Of a stretch of 64,000 nucleotides of DNA, positions 49,534 through 60,000 are shown one piece after another. The notes under the pieces were generated by a model. It was not told where the DNA came from and made no database searches. It saw only the letters and a list, made by a program, of their open reading frames with translations. Every line of letters begins with the position of its first letter. The first letter of the stretch is position 1. Made by a program: the position numbers and the translations under genes. Source of the DNA: Cardiocondyla obscurior (Eukaryota; Arthropoda; Insecta; Hymenoptera; Formicidae). The stretch is from the NCBI RefSeq assembly GCF_019399895.1, contig NC_091880.1, positions 3,224,001-3,288,000 on the forward strand, written 5' to 3'.

Positions 49534-50083
49534 AGCGTCACGGAGATGGCGAGCAATGCCGCATGTAGGATGGCCACCGCGATTTAACGTGCGACACGTG
49601 AGCGGAATGTAGGCTGACGCGGTGTCGGGCGTTCGTCGTGCGTCAGGCTACCTTAAAGACGTGTAGGAGTAGAAGCGAACGCCAGAATCAGCTGATTAGC
49701 CAATAGTCAGTGGTTCGCATTTAGTATCTGCTATCATTGGTCGATGGCACTACTCAACAATGGCGCGCGATATCAAAACGTTATATCTCGCGACTTTATC
49801 GTGCGTCGAGGTTTACAGAATTACGACGACGAAGCGTTAAAATAATAGTCGGTTAATCGATATTAATAATTACATTAATATGCTGATTTTGTAACTGCAG
49901 TCGTTCAATTTTAGTTTAAAACGCAGATTTGATATTAACTTAATTTAATTTGCTGAAAATGTCAGAGGGGTCTTTCCTTGGATGTATTAAATGCAGTAAT
50001 AAAAAAGAATATAAAATAGTTAATTATTTATAAACTCTGTTTTCGTACAAAAATATTAACACGTTAACATTATTAATCTTTGA
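49534..50083 (-). promoter_or_regulatory. Spacer holding the slowmo 5' UTR/promoter and WRNIP1 3' UTR
   Basis: 550 bp between the WRNIP1 stop and the slowmo start, both genes on the minus strand. A minus-strand ATTAAA (TTTAAT on the plus strand near 49945) could serve WRNIP1. A CCAAT motif occurs on the plus strand near 49700. No start site is readable. Confidence 0.35.
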
Positions 50084-51690
50084 TTAGGTCAGGTCATCAA
50101 TATCTGCAAAAGTGGATATAATTAATAAAAAAATAAATAAATAATAATACAAATTAATAATTATATATGTGACATAGTAAAGTTCATTAAACTTACTTTG
50201 TAGTTTTAAATCCGTTGAATTGAATCTCATATGTAATGGCACGTCAGGTTGAGGTCCTTCGCATTCTAAAATCTTTCTCTCGGCTGCTTTTAACGCGTTG
50301 TACACCGAGCGAGATTTCCGTGCTTTCGCTAGATAAACCGTGCATTGTCCCAAAAGGACATCGCACTCCGGCATACCAATCATTTGACATCCGTGCATCG
50401 TGTGAACAGCTACACCTAAATTTTATTTAAAGTCATTAATCGTGTAAATGTTAAAATGTAAATTGTATTTTTTTACCTAAAGCGTCTGGATCTGCCAGAC
50501 CAATATCTTCGCTAGATATCCTAACTAGCCTTCTGGCAATATTAACAGGATCCTCCTTAACCGCCATAATTCTAGCTATCCAGTACAGGGAAGCGCTTAC
50601 CTTCCCAGCTCTTATTGATTTGTGAAGTGCCGAATACATATGATGGCTCTGATTGGTTTCTTTCTCGGACAGCATATGAGCTTTTATCAAACCTTCTCTA
50701 ATATCTTCCAAAGTTATTTTTACATTTTTATTCTGCAATGGTCTTAACTCATCCGTGTGCTTTGCAAGCATTGCTAATTCTAAAGCGTTCAAAGCTACAC
50801 GTGCATCACCATCACAAGCTTCTGCTAGCCATTGTACTGTATTGTTTTCGATGTAAAGTTTTAATTTTATATCAGAATGAAGTCTAATCTGTTCTTTGCT
50901 GTCCATTTGCCTTTTCTCTTGTGCATTAAGTACATCGTCATTTATATATTCTATTGCCTTGCAAAGAATCTCTTTGATGTTGTACTCTGTTAATTTGTGT
51001 AACATAAACACACGACAGCGGCTCAGTAGAGCTGGATTTAAACTGTACGATGGATTTTCGGTGGTGCAGCCAATTAAAGTAAACGTTCCTGCCTCTACGT
51101 TTGGTAGAAATATATCTTGCTGTAGTTTATTGAAGCAGTGAATTTCGTCCATGAAAACAATGGTCTTACATCCAAGCTTTGATTTAGTCTTTGCTGCAAC
51201 AACAGCATCTTTTATACTTTTTATACCGCAACGAGCGGCAGATAAATTTACAATGTGCACGCTGTTGCTCATTAATTCTTTGCTTAAAGACGATATTACA
51301 TTTGTTAAAGATGTCTGAAATATAAAAATAATTATTTTAAAAGTAGAAGTAAATCGTAAAATTAAAAAGTAGAGCTAGCTTTACCTTCCCACAACCAGGC
51401 GGGCCCCAAAATATCATGCTAGGAATTTCTCTCTTCTTCAATAAATAGTTCAAAACTGTTCCTGCGCCAATGATTTGTTTCTGGCCGACATAATCCTCTA
51501 TACTTGTCGGCCGCAATTTTTCGACAAGCGAAACACGCTTAGACATCTCTGAAGATAGTCCTTTAGAATGTTTTGCCAAATTAGATTTCGACGTGTCCTT
51601 ACTCTGCATTTGATGTTTCTTAAACTTTTTCGCTTGGCTTGTGGCAAAATCTTCGTCAAAAGGAAATGATCTCTTAATCGTGGCTTCCAT
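50084..51690 (-). CDS. WRNIP1: ATPase WRNIP1 (RarA/Mgs1 family AAA+)
   Basis: WRNIP1 is a nuclear AAA+ ATPase of the clamp-loader clade, acting at stalled replication forks with WRN and DNA polymerase delta (family knowledge). Exons: 51690-51385, 51314-50477, 50415-50197, 50103-50084; 460 aa. Walker A GPPGCGKTS lies at residues 96-104 and is split by intron 1. Walker B IVFMDEIH is near 154-161. Sensor GCTTENPSYSLNPALLSRCR carries the arginine finger. The C-terminal RarA domain shows RRLVRISSEDIGLADPDALG and GCQMIGMPECDVLLGQCTVY, followed by LAKARKSRSVYNALK. The N-terminus is short and shows no Cys/His UBZ finger, unlike vertebrate WRNIP1. After PDVPLHMRFNSTDLKLQ the usual tyrosine/glycine-rich tail is missing; the predicted end is NIDDLT. 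Divergently transcribed from PIGW. Confidence 0.92.
50104..50196 (-). other. WRNIP1 last intron, 93 nt, in frame and stop-free
   Basis: Donor A|GTAAGT at 50196 and acceptor CCACTTTTGCAG ending at 50104. The intron length is a multiple of three and its frame has no stop, so retention would add 31 residues (beginning SKFNELYYVTY, hydrophobic and Tyr/Ile-rich) before the same NIDDLT-like end, reading DIDDLT. Confidence 0.7.
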
Positions 51691-52325
51691 GTAATTATTT
51701 CCTTTAGGTTATGTCACATGTTTCCCTGCGTATCAAATAAATATTAGATTAAATATTTAAACATTTTAACCGAGCAGTAGACATATCCCAATCATAATGA
51801 ATCTCTCATCGTACGAGATATAATTTATTTAATACAATATTACACACGCATTACTTTCGTACGTAAATTAATTACCCACATTATATTGCAATTACAAAAC
51901 AGCATCTTGATACAATTTCAACGTGACATTAAAAATTAAGAAAAAAAATCACTGAATTTTTAAATACATTTTTTCTCGTAAAAAAAAAAAATCTGAATGC
52001 GAATTACAATCTATTTTTCTCTGATTGCGCACCGAATAATTAGAAATGATAGGAAAACAGCAAAGTAGTGCCATCTCTAGCAATATGACACGTACTACAA
52101 CGTATTATGTATATACACACACACAATTAGCGTCGAACTTTTCGTGCGAGATTGCCATGTAAAAATACTAATTAAAACTACCGATTACACACAAATATAA
52201 CGAATTAACGGCCAGAGAGCATCCGTGACTGTAAGTTTTTGTCAACTTGTCACGTACGTTTTCTTCGATTACGCGAACTTAGTTGGTTTAAAACACTCCT
52301 AGAATGCCTGAAACTCGTCTCGGCG
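51691..52325. promoter_or_regulatory. Shared divergent promoter region of WRNIP1 and PIGW
   Basis: 635 bp between two start codons pointing apart. It is mostly AT-rich with a short CA run near 52115. The PIGW side ends in a possible tiny 5' UTR intron: donor GTAAGTTT at 52231 and acceptor CGAACTTAG ending 52282 (52 nt). A bidirectional promoter is likely from the geometry; no core element is certain. Confidence 0.4.
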
Positions 52326-53885
52326 ATGACGCCGCCGGTGAGCAAGGAACAATATCGGCTCGAGCAAGAAACGTTTGTTTCCAATCACGGTGGGACGACA
52401 CCGCAGGAGGTGATTTTCACGCTCTTGCCCAACGTATGCGGAATTTTATTGGCGGCGACGACCCTGGAAGTACTTAAGAGACACACCCACGAAAATGCGA
52501 AAGCCGCCGTGGAGTTTACGCTGAGCGTCATCCCGACTATTTTATGTTGCACCGTGTTGTCGGAACACATCGGCTGCGTGTGCGTGACAATGATATTGGT
52601 CTCTCTAGTGAACATAATGCTCTTGCTTAGCAAATCTAACCTCTCAAATCCATTTATGCGGCCAGTCGCAAACAGAAGAAGGCCATTCTTAACTAACTTT
52701 CGTGCGTTGACCAACATCATTACCGCGACTTGCATATTAGCCGTAGATTTTCGTATCTTTCCACGTAAGTTCGCCAAGACGGAAGTGTTCGGATATAGTC
52801 TCATGGACACAGGGGTCGGGCTGTTTATACTAGCAAATGCATTGGTCGCACCAGAGGCTCGAGACTTCTCCACCGCCCGTCGGGGTGGATTTCGAGAAAC
52901 CTTGACGCGGAATATGAAAAGTTGCTTCCGAAGTTGCGTGTCGCTCTTGGTGTTAGGCTTCGGTCGTTTTGCAGTAGTCGAGTACATGGGATACCAGAAG
53001 CACGTCACCGAGTATGGTGTTCATTGGAATTTTTTTATAACTTTGGCGATCGTCAAGCTGTTCACTAGTATGATTACCAGCACTATTAGCTCGACTTATT
53101 CTTTACTCTCGGGTATATGGATATTGTGGATGCACGAGTACACTATGAGCACCAAAGGTTTACAGACGTGGGTGCTGAGGGACGGGCCGAGGGATAACTT
53201 TTTCTCTGCTAATCGGGAGGGTCTTATTTCCATACCCGGTTACGTAGGCCTGTATTTTATTGGCGTCGCTATTGGTAGATTGATACATTCGGCGTATCAA
53301 AACTCACATCTAAGATCAGGCATGAATATCTCTGTAAAACTATTTGGCTACGAATTCGGGGTGCGTTACAATGAATCCATGTTACTGTGCGTCAAACTGT
53401 CTTTGATCTCAATACAGAGTTGCGTCGCGACATTTTTCTGCGATTTTAAGATTTCAAGAAGACTTGCCAATGCCGGGTATTGCATGTGGATAATAACGCT
53501 GACCACGACGTTACTTAGTTTCTTGCTGCTCGTGGAAATTATACTCGATATAATCGACTGCGCGATAAGCGAACCGTGTATTGAGAACAAAACGGAGAGA
53601 CTGCGTAAAAGTTTGCGATTGAATTTAAAGAAACACGTGGAGAACGAGAGAGAGGAAAATGATGAGCGTATGATTAAGAGAAGTTTAGAAATTTTTGATG
53701 CTGTGAATTACAACGGCCTTTTCTTTTTTCTAATCAGTAATTTAATGACTGGTCTTGTTAATGTGTCAGTGTACACATTGTACACCAAAGAATTGGTAGC
53801 TTTATTAATATTAATTATATATATGGCTGTGAATATATTTTCATCGTTAATATTATACAGGCTCAAAATACCGATCAAACTGTGA
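52326..53885 (+). CDS. PIGW: GPI-anchor inositol acyltransferase PIG-W (GWT1 family)
   Basis: PIG-W acylates the inositol of glucosaminyl-phosphatidylinositol in the ER during GPI-anchor synthesis. The 519-aa product is close to the roughly 500 aa usual for the family. It is strongly hydrophobic with about a dozen membrane segments. Family signatures: FVSNHGGTTPQE near residues 17-28 and FRALTNIITATCILAVDFR, then FPRKFAKTEVFGYSLMDTG, spanning about 125-163; GVHWNFFITLA further on. The C-terminal half carries a long lumenal/cytosolic charged loop (RLRKSLRLNLKKHVENERE) before the last helices. The gene is a single uninterrupted exon. The start is ATG 52326; the frame is open upstream to 52239 but only from a TTG and would need no splicing. 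Neighbours: WRNIP1 head-to-head, EOGT tail-to-tail. Confidence 0.93.
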   Translation: MTPPVSKEQYRLEQETFVSNHGGTTPQEVIFTLLPNVCGILLAATTLEVLKRHTHENAKAAVEFTLSVIPTILCCTVLSEHIGCVCVTMILVSLVNIMLLLSKSNLSNPFMRPVANRRRPFLTNFRALTNIITATCILAVDFRIFPRKFAKTEVFGYSLMDTGVGLFILANALVAPEARDFSTARRGGFRETLTRNMKSCFRSCVSLLVLGFGRFAVVEYMGYQKHVTEYGVHWNFFITLAIVKLFTSMITSTISSTYSLLSGIWILWMHEYTMSTKGLQTWVLRDGPRDNFFSANREGLISIPGYVGLYFIGVAIGRLIHSAYQNSHLRSGMNISVKLFGYEFGVRYNESMLLCVKLSLISIQSCVATFFCDFKISRRLANAGYCMWIITLTTTLLSFLLLVEIILDIIDCAISEPCIENKTERLRKSLRLNLKKHVENEREENDERMIKRSLEIFDAVNYNGLFFFLISNLMTGLVNVSVYTLYTKELVALLILIIYMAVNIFSSLILYRLKIPIKL

Positions 53886-54230
53886 AAATCTTCGGAAATC
53901 ATTATTGGTCCAGTCTTAATAAGTTTTGAAAATGTTTAATCGAGATTTTGACAATCTCGCTGGAAACGGTATTCTTCCATAAGTTTTAATTAAAGATGTT
54001 ATAATATAATTAATTTATATACGATAAATTATATATATATATATTTTTTTTTTTTTATTCTTCGTGTTACGAAGAAAAGTTACGTTATCGTTCTCGTGTG
54101 GCCAAATTAGATATATGTATATTTAAATGTTATACAGCGATGTCGTACATGTAAATTTTAATTATGAAATAATAATTAAGAGAAGGAACTGCCAAATGTA
54201 ACTTATACATATCGCGAGGTCTATCGCGCA

Positions 54231-54236
54231 TTTATT
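54231..54236 (-). terminator. Candidate polyadenylation signal of EOGT
   Basis: TTTATT on the plus strand, AATAAA on the minus strand, about 139 nt after the EOGT stop. With the PIGW signal only 11 nt away on the other strand, the two mature 3' ends should overlap by some tens of bases. Confidence 0.5.
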
Positions 54237-54247
54237 TTATTTATCAA

Positions 54248-54253
54248 AATAAA
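54248..54253 (+). terminator. Candidate polyadenylation signal of PIGW
   Basis: AATAAA, 363 nt after the PIGW stop; the first canonical hexamer on this strand. Confidence 0.5.
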
Positions 54254-54371
54254 ATATGTACATTAGTATAAAACTAAATATGTAAAAAGATTCGATCAAC
54301 AGATGCACGCACATTTTAGATCATCGTTCCACTGTCGTACTTTATCGTCTTAATTTAGTGCCTAATAGTCT

Positions 54372-54401
54372 TGTTTATAATTCATCTTTGGATAATATAT
54401 C
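54372..54401 (-). other. EOGT C-terminal KDEL retention signal
   Basis: The last codons read SKDEL then TAA (stop at 54377-54375). A KDEL-type tail marks a soluble ER-lumen resident, fitting the signal peptide and the family's known location. Confidence 0.9.
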
Positions 54402-57049
54402 TGATTTTTGTAGTTGTATAGGCTCTTTAATATTAGACGGTTGTACCGATTCTTCTTTATCCGCCGTTTGAGTATCGTTTTGCGCTTTGCCATGAGAATT
54501 GTTAAATTTCCTAAACGCATTATGGTGCTTCACGTGATTTTTGGCAAGGGAAACGATTCTGAGGAACTCCTTAATATCGAAGCTGTAATTAGTAAACTTG
54601 GCATGAGCCCCGCCATCAGGATGTGTTCCCTGAAAAATAATAATTATTCAAATACGTGCTTTAACCACATAAAATTTTAATTGTAGTTTAAAAGCAAAAA
54701 TAAAGTAGAACAGAACAAAATTTACATTCTTTAGTATATTTTTTTTTTTTTTTTTTTTATTATAAAAAAAACTAAGTTGTTAAATCTCTATTATTTTAAC
54801 AAAATATCTACGAACGTACCGGATCTTCTTGCACCAATTTCGAAGTATCTTTCCATGTTAAATATTTTACACCTCTCAACCGCGCAAGATCTTTGTAACA
54901 ATTGGGATCTTCACAGTTATATCTGTGGAAAATAATTGAAGCGTATGATTATTTTATTCGGAATTATTATGTAGTCTTTCGTAACGTACATTTCGAACAC
55001 TGCTGCCCAATCTGGCAGAAACATTAAATGCGTCAAGCCAGCGCCATGAATACCGATAAAGATATCCGAATTTCTCGTGATCTCCAATTGCTTTTTGAAC
55101 GGTACATTTTTATTATACACCACCTGCACATAGAAAAAAAAGAACGTAACGTAAATAACGTTAAAAATAAAAGAAATTAATTTTTTTTTTAATATTACCT
55201 TTCTAACTCTATACTCCGGATTTTCTTTCAAAGCATTTACTAGTTCATTTTCATTTAAAATCCTTCTATATTGAGTATCTCTGCTCAGAAGCGTCACACG
55301 AATCTTTCGATCTTTCCTCTGATGAAGAGGTATTTGAAGTCGATGCAGTACGTGATCACCAAAAGCTTTGAACAATCCAGATTTTTCACAGCCGTAAATC
55401 TAAAAAGAAATTTTTTTAATATATATAATGTCTTAGTAATTAATATTCTTTTTCGAAATGTCAAGCATTTCGTAAAGTGATATACAATGCTAGTACAAGT
55501 GGTGTATTGTAGAAAAGGCCAAAAATCATTCGTGGCAATAAAGGGAACACCAAGTTCCTGAAGCACACTGTTTCGCCTCGAAATGTCTTTAGGTCCCACA
55601 ATGGATTTCTCGTGAATGCTTCGAAAGTATCCTGAAACGCCGACCGATAGCTGAAACAAAAAGTATAGTTCGATATCGAATTCACGTAACAATTTTTATA
55701 TTCGTATAGATTTTGTTTTATGTTTCATGCCTGTTACCTATAACTTTCCCAGATCATAATGTGATTATCGGTATCGAAGGCAGATGGGTGTGTGAGATTC
55801 ACGTGCAATGATGCGTACAAGTTGAAAAAGTCGCAAAAGTGATGATACATGTTTACTACTAAAACAAAGCGACTTTAACGAAGTGACGAATATGAACCGC
55901 AATTCGTTCGACGTGTCCTTTTACTAAATCTCCTAAAACTTACTGGCGTCTATTTTCATAATGAAGGTCGGTTTCTCGATAACGACGTCGCAATCGCCGT
56001 GTATAATCGGCCGGTGCAATAACTTTCGAAAGTTTCGCAATTCCGGTCCCCAAGACTGCAGTGGACTGACGTGATCCGCATTTTCCTGCAATCTCTTCTC
56101 GTTCAGCCTGATTATAAAAGACAAGGAGTTAGGCAATTTCCGATTTCTCGCTCGGACGATTTGTTCTACTCGTTGATATTCACTCACGTGCAGTAGCCGC
56201 CGATTTGACCTTCTTTTAGCACATCCATTTTGTACCGTAAAGGCTCCTTTCGATTCAACAAATCTGTAAAGTTTAACATGACGTTTCTCGCTCTGCAGAA
56301 TCTCATGTGCTCCGAACATTCCAAAGACGAGTCATCCTAGAAAGATTAAAGTCAATTGAAATATCGTATTTAGTCTCTCTTTTTTTTTTTTTTTTTTTGT
56401 GGTGAATTTATATTACAAAGAATTATTTAATATACTCACTACGAATAATGGTTCACATAACAGCATCATTTCTCTTCTCTGATCGCGCACGTAACCGAAG
56501 TCCCCTTGTGCGTAATATGTATCCAATTGTGCCTTTTTTGTGGCGACCCATCCCTTGTGATCGCCTGGGCAATGTGGAATAGAAAAAGAATTTTCCGGGC
56601 TGCAATTTTCCTCATAACCCCAGCAAGCTTTAACATCAAGACTATCCTGAAATACATTTTTTAAAAATTAAGTCTTATTTTTGATGAATTAAATTATGTA
56701 CAAAAAATTCTTTATAACACTCAATCGCACATATGAACAATATTATTATATATAAACGCAAAGTAAGTTAACAATTACTAATTTTTAATTAAAATTTTAT
56801 TTCTAAATGTAACGCAAAATAAATAAAAAAAAATTGTCAAGGAATTAATGTTAGACACAAAAATCTCACCTTATATGGGCAGGTCGCGTCATTACGGCAT
56901 TTTTCTGCTACCGTGGGAAAAGAGTTGAAATAATACTTGACGTGCTCGTGCGGTAGATTAATATCTGTATAATTGCCGCCAATGGCAGTGACCGTGAATA
57001 CGAGCACCAGTGACACGGGATGAACCGCGAACAATGTCCTCGTGATCAT
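54375..57049 (-). CDS. EOGT: EGF domain-specific O-linked N-acetylglucosamine transferase
   Basis: EOGT adds O-GlcNAc to Ser/Thr of EGF repeats (Notch, Dumpy) in the ER lumen, using UDP-GlcNAc (GT61 family). Ten exons give 555 aa: 57049-56870, 56646-56440, 56336-56188, 56107-55944, 55858-55738, 55650-55497, 55399-55199, 55123-54990, 54922-54820, 54629-54375. A signal peptide (residues 1 to about 25, VSLVLVFTVTAIGG) is followed by a Cys-rich N-terminal region (CWGYEENCSPE, HCPGDHKGW). Then come YRSAFQDTFEAFTR, VCFRNLVFPLLPRM and YNTPL/IYGC, and the conserved GIHGAGLTHLMFLP nucleotide-sugar motif near 416-429. IYNCEDPNCYKDLARLRGV follows. A hydrophilic C-terminal extension ends in KDEL, the ER retention signal. 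The first ATG is 57049. All phases agree across joins; the exon 5 acceptor is ambiguous by one codon. Confidence 0.95.
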
Positions 57050-60000
57050 CGTGTAAAACAATTATTGGAAATCCTCCTTATTCTTACTGAGATATTCTTA
57101 GGAGTTCCCCCCGGTGCGTTCGCCTCGCAACGTTGTTCTGTACGGTTTGAATGAGAAACGAACCACCTGTGAACGTGGGTGTATGACCTCACAACCCGCG
57201 CATTAGCACACATGCGTGAAACCTGCGCCGAGGTACGGTGAGAGGCGGTGATCTCGCGAAGATACTACGTGCGAGATGTGAGTCAACTCGCATCATAGAA
57301 ATTGCGCACTGGCTTACCTTGAGCAGTCCGCGAAGTTTTAATATTTCTTATTTTCTAAATAATATGCCGGCGTTTTCCCGTCGGATCGATAATACAGGTC
57401 TGCGTAGAAACAGAGTACACGAAGACATTTTTCCTCTTCTTTTTTTTTGTCTCGTTAATCACAGGTGGTCTCTTGTACTTTAATAATCTTACGCCTCTAA
57501 CAAAAGCGTTAAATTTTTTCTTTTTTTTTTTTTTACTGAATCCCGTAAATAGACGAAAAATGCTTTCCAGCTAACCTCCACGCGGTCAGCTGTCTAACAC
57601 GTTTACAATATGGCCGTATACACTGTCACTGTCAAGGATGAGTTGCTTGCGATCACAATTCAGGCTGTTCTCGTTTTCTAAAGAATACTCAAAGAAAAAA
57701 AGAAAAAAAAAAAATTAAAGCACCCTTGAGCAATTCTTATTTAACTCACATGATTCCTGAAATCCGTCAGTTAAAAATTTTGCACCGTAGTGCCTTGTGA
57801 ATCTTGTGAGAGATCAGTCTTAACTGGTTTGGTGTCCCTCTGTAGATTTCTTCTCACAATGTGAGTTAGTTTTACCCACAGAGAACCGGGAAAGTAAAGA
57901 AAACGTGAAATCCCTCTATCTACTATCGATATGTGACTTTCAACACGTATAGTAGGAAAGATAATATGTCGTATACATTAGCTGATAGTAGCACATCGAA
58001 TGTAAGAGTACCTATTGTAGATCAAATATAAGATTAAGAGTAATACAGAAAAATGTAAGAGCGCGACAGTAGTAACTAATTACTGCGAAATTGATAGTAA
58101 AAGTCTATATTTAACAATTATTATTTAGACATAGTAGAAAAAAAAAATAAAAAAATAGACAGTTAAAAGTCATAAATATAAATTTAATTTATTAATTTTA
58201 AAAGAATTAAATTAAATTAAATTAAATCTTAAACACATTGCTTATAATCAGACGTAATACTTGAGCAAAACGATTTTACAACATTAACTATGTATTATAT
58301 AAAAATCGTCTTATTTTATTTTCCATATTCTCCGAGTAAGGATTGTAATAAAAACTTCTAAGTTTCGCATAAAAAGAAATTTATTTATATAAAATAGATA
58401 ACAATTACAAAATTACATCGTTAGACATTATAAGCGTGAAATAAACGGGGTGCAACGAGGAAAGATCGTTTAATGAAAATCGTTGTCGAGTGATAACTTC
58501 CGTTATTCATCCCTCTCTTACATAAATGCAATACAAAGCTGTGAGACAATAAGCCTGCGGGACGCACCTTATGCTAATCCCCCCGCGGGATATATCAAAA
58601 ACGATTTCGACGTATACGGAAGAGACAATTCGATCCCTCTCTCGAGGCGTGGTCGAGGTAGATCCTATCTTCACGGTTTATACGATTTCGCTCGTCGGAG
58701 AAAGAAAGAGGTACGAGTTGAATCTAAAGGGTCCCCCTCCCGCGCGCGCTCACCGTCTCTAATACACCCGGAGTCCCACACTTTGTTAGGCATGAATCGT
58801 TGCGCAATCTGGAAGACTCGGATATCAGCTGCGGCTCTTGTTGGTCGCAGGTGTCTTTTCTCGGTTCACAAGAGATCGTTGCGATACAATTAAAGCCACA
58901 TAGGCGGCAGTCGGCGGCGAAAGGAGAGCGCGCGGATTCAGATCTACACCGACTTATTTTAACTTTGAGCGACACCCATTGTTCCCTTTTCTTTCGCGAT
59001 GTTGACGCTGCGCCGGATTAGAATTCGCGGCGCGACCCCGCGTGCAACGTTACACAACCGGGCACCTAAGTGGCGCGCGATAACGCGGGTATACACTTGA
59101 CTATTGAAACATCGGGGCATGACGAATCCCTGCGCGCGGTGATCTACGGTGAGATCTAGCGATTTCTAACCGCGAGCGAGCGAACAGCTGATTATCCAGG
59201 ATCCCCTCGTAAGGCAGGAAATCGTCCGTGACAGCTATTTGTACGCTGAAAGGTAGATGTGGCGACGGCAGCTAGCGAACGTAACTTTAGCGTCGTGTGC
59301 GTCGAGTTTCACATGTAACCGTATGCATTATATACCGCGCCGGCCGGATTGCCGATGACTGATTTCTCTCAATTCTCTCATCTTCTGCCTTTCTCGCCTA
59401 CAATTGCATACGCTAGCCGCTGTCGCCGCAAAAAACGTCATAATCTGTCCTTCGGTGTACGCGTCCGAATAAATCGGCATTGACCGCTGGTCTTCTCTCT
59501 CCCCCTCCCTTCCCCCGGGCCATTCACGATGATCCACAAATCAATGCTAATCGATGCTCGAGGATCACCAGATATCGAGGACGAGAGACAATAGGCGCCG
59601 ATATCTCAGCGGCGTTAACCTGCCGCACCGTGACCCGGAAACCGGGGCTACATAATGTTTTGCATTTATGCACACGTGTATAACTTATTCATTTACGCGG
59701 GGGTCTCCTTGCCACGTGTGCACGTGAAAAACGTCGCGTAGTTTACCGGTATATGTAGATCGTCGCGGTGGAGGCGCACTGGCCTGCCCGGCTCCGGATT
59801 GCCGCGAATAGATCGAAAGGACGATCTACATCGATCACGATCGCGTTACCCCGACCCCCAACCCGATACCGTCGCAACGGTACCTCGCTATTTATACCGA
59901 GGTGCCCAACTTTATATCTTCTTGTAAATCTTTTCTCGAATCGCTAGGATCGGTTCCTACGGTCGGAGTGGTCGCAGTTCCGATCGCTTTATTATTATTG

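Larger units (their letters stand above)
53886..54374. other. Tail-to-tail spacer between PIGW and EOGT
   Basis: 489 bp AT-rich, holding both 3' UTRs. It includes an ATATAT run with a poly-T tract (54031-54057). Confidence 0.7.

Noticed and set aside
52239..52325. N-terminal extension of PIGW
   Set aside because: It would start at TTG; the first ATG at 52326 gives a protein of normal family length.
58483..58893. 136-codon plus-strand frame upstream of EOGT
   Set aside because: No domain, open frames on both strands, CpG-driven composition.
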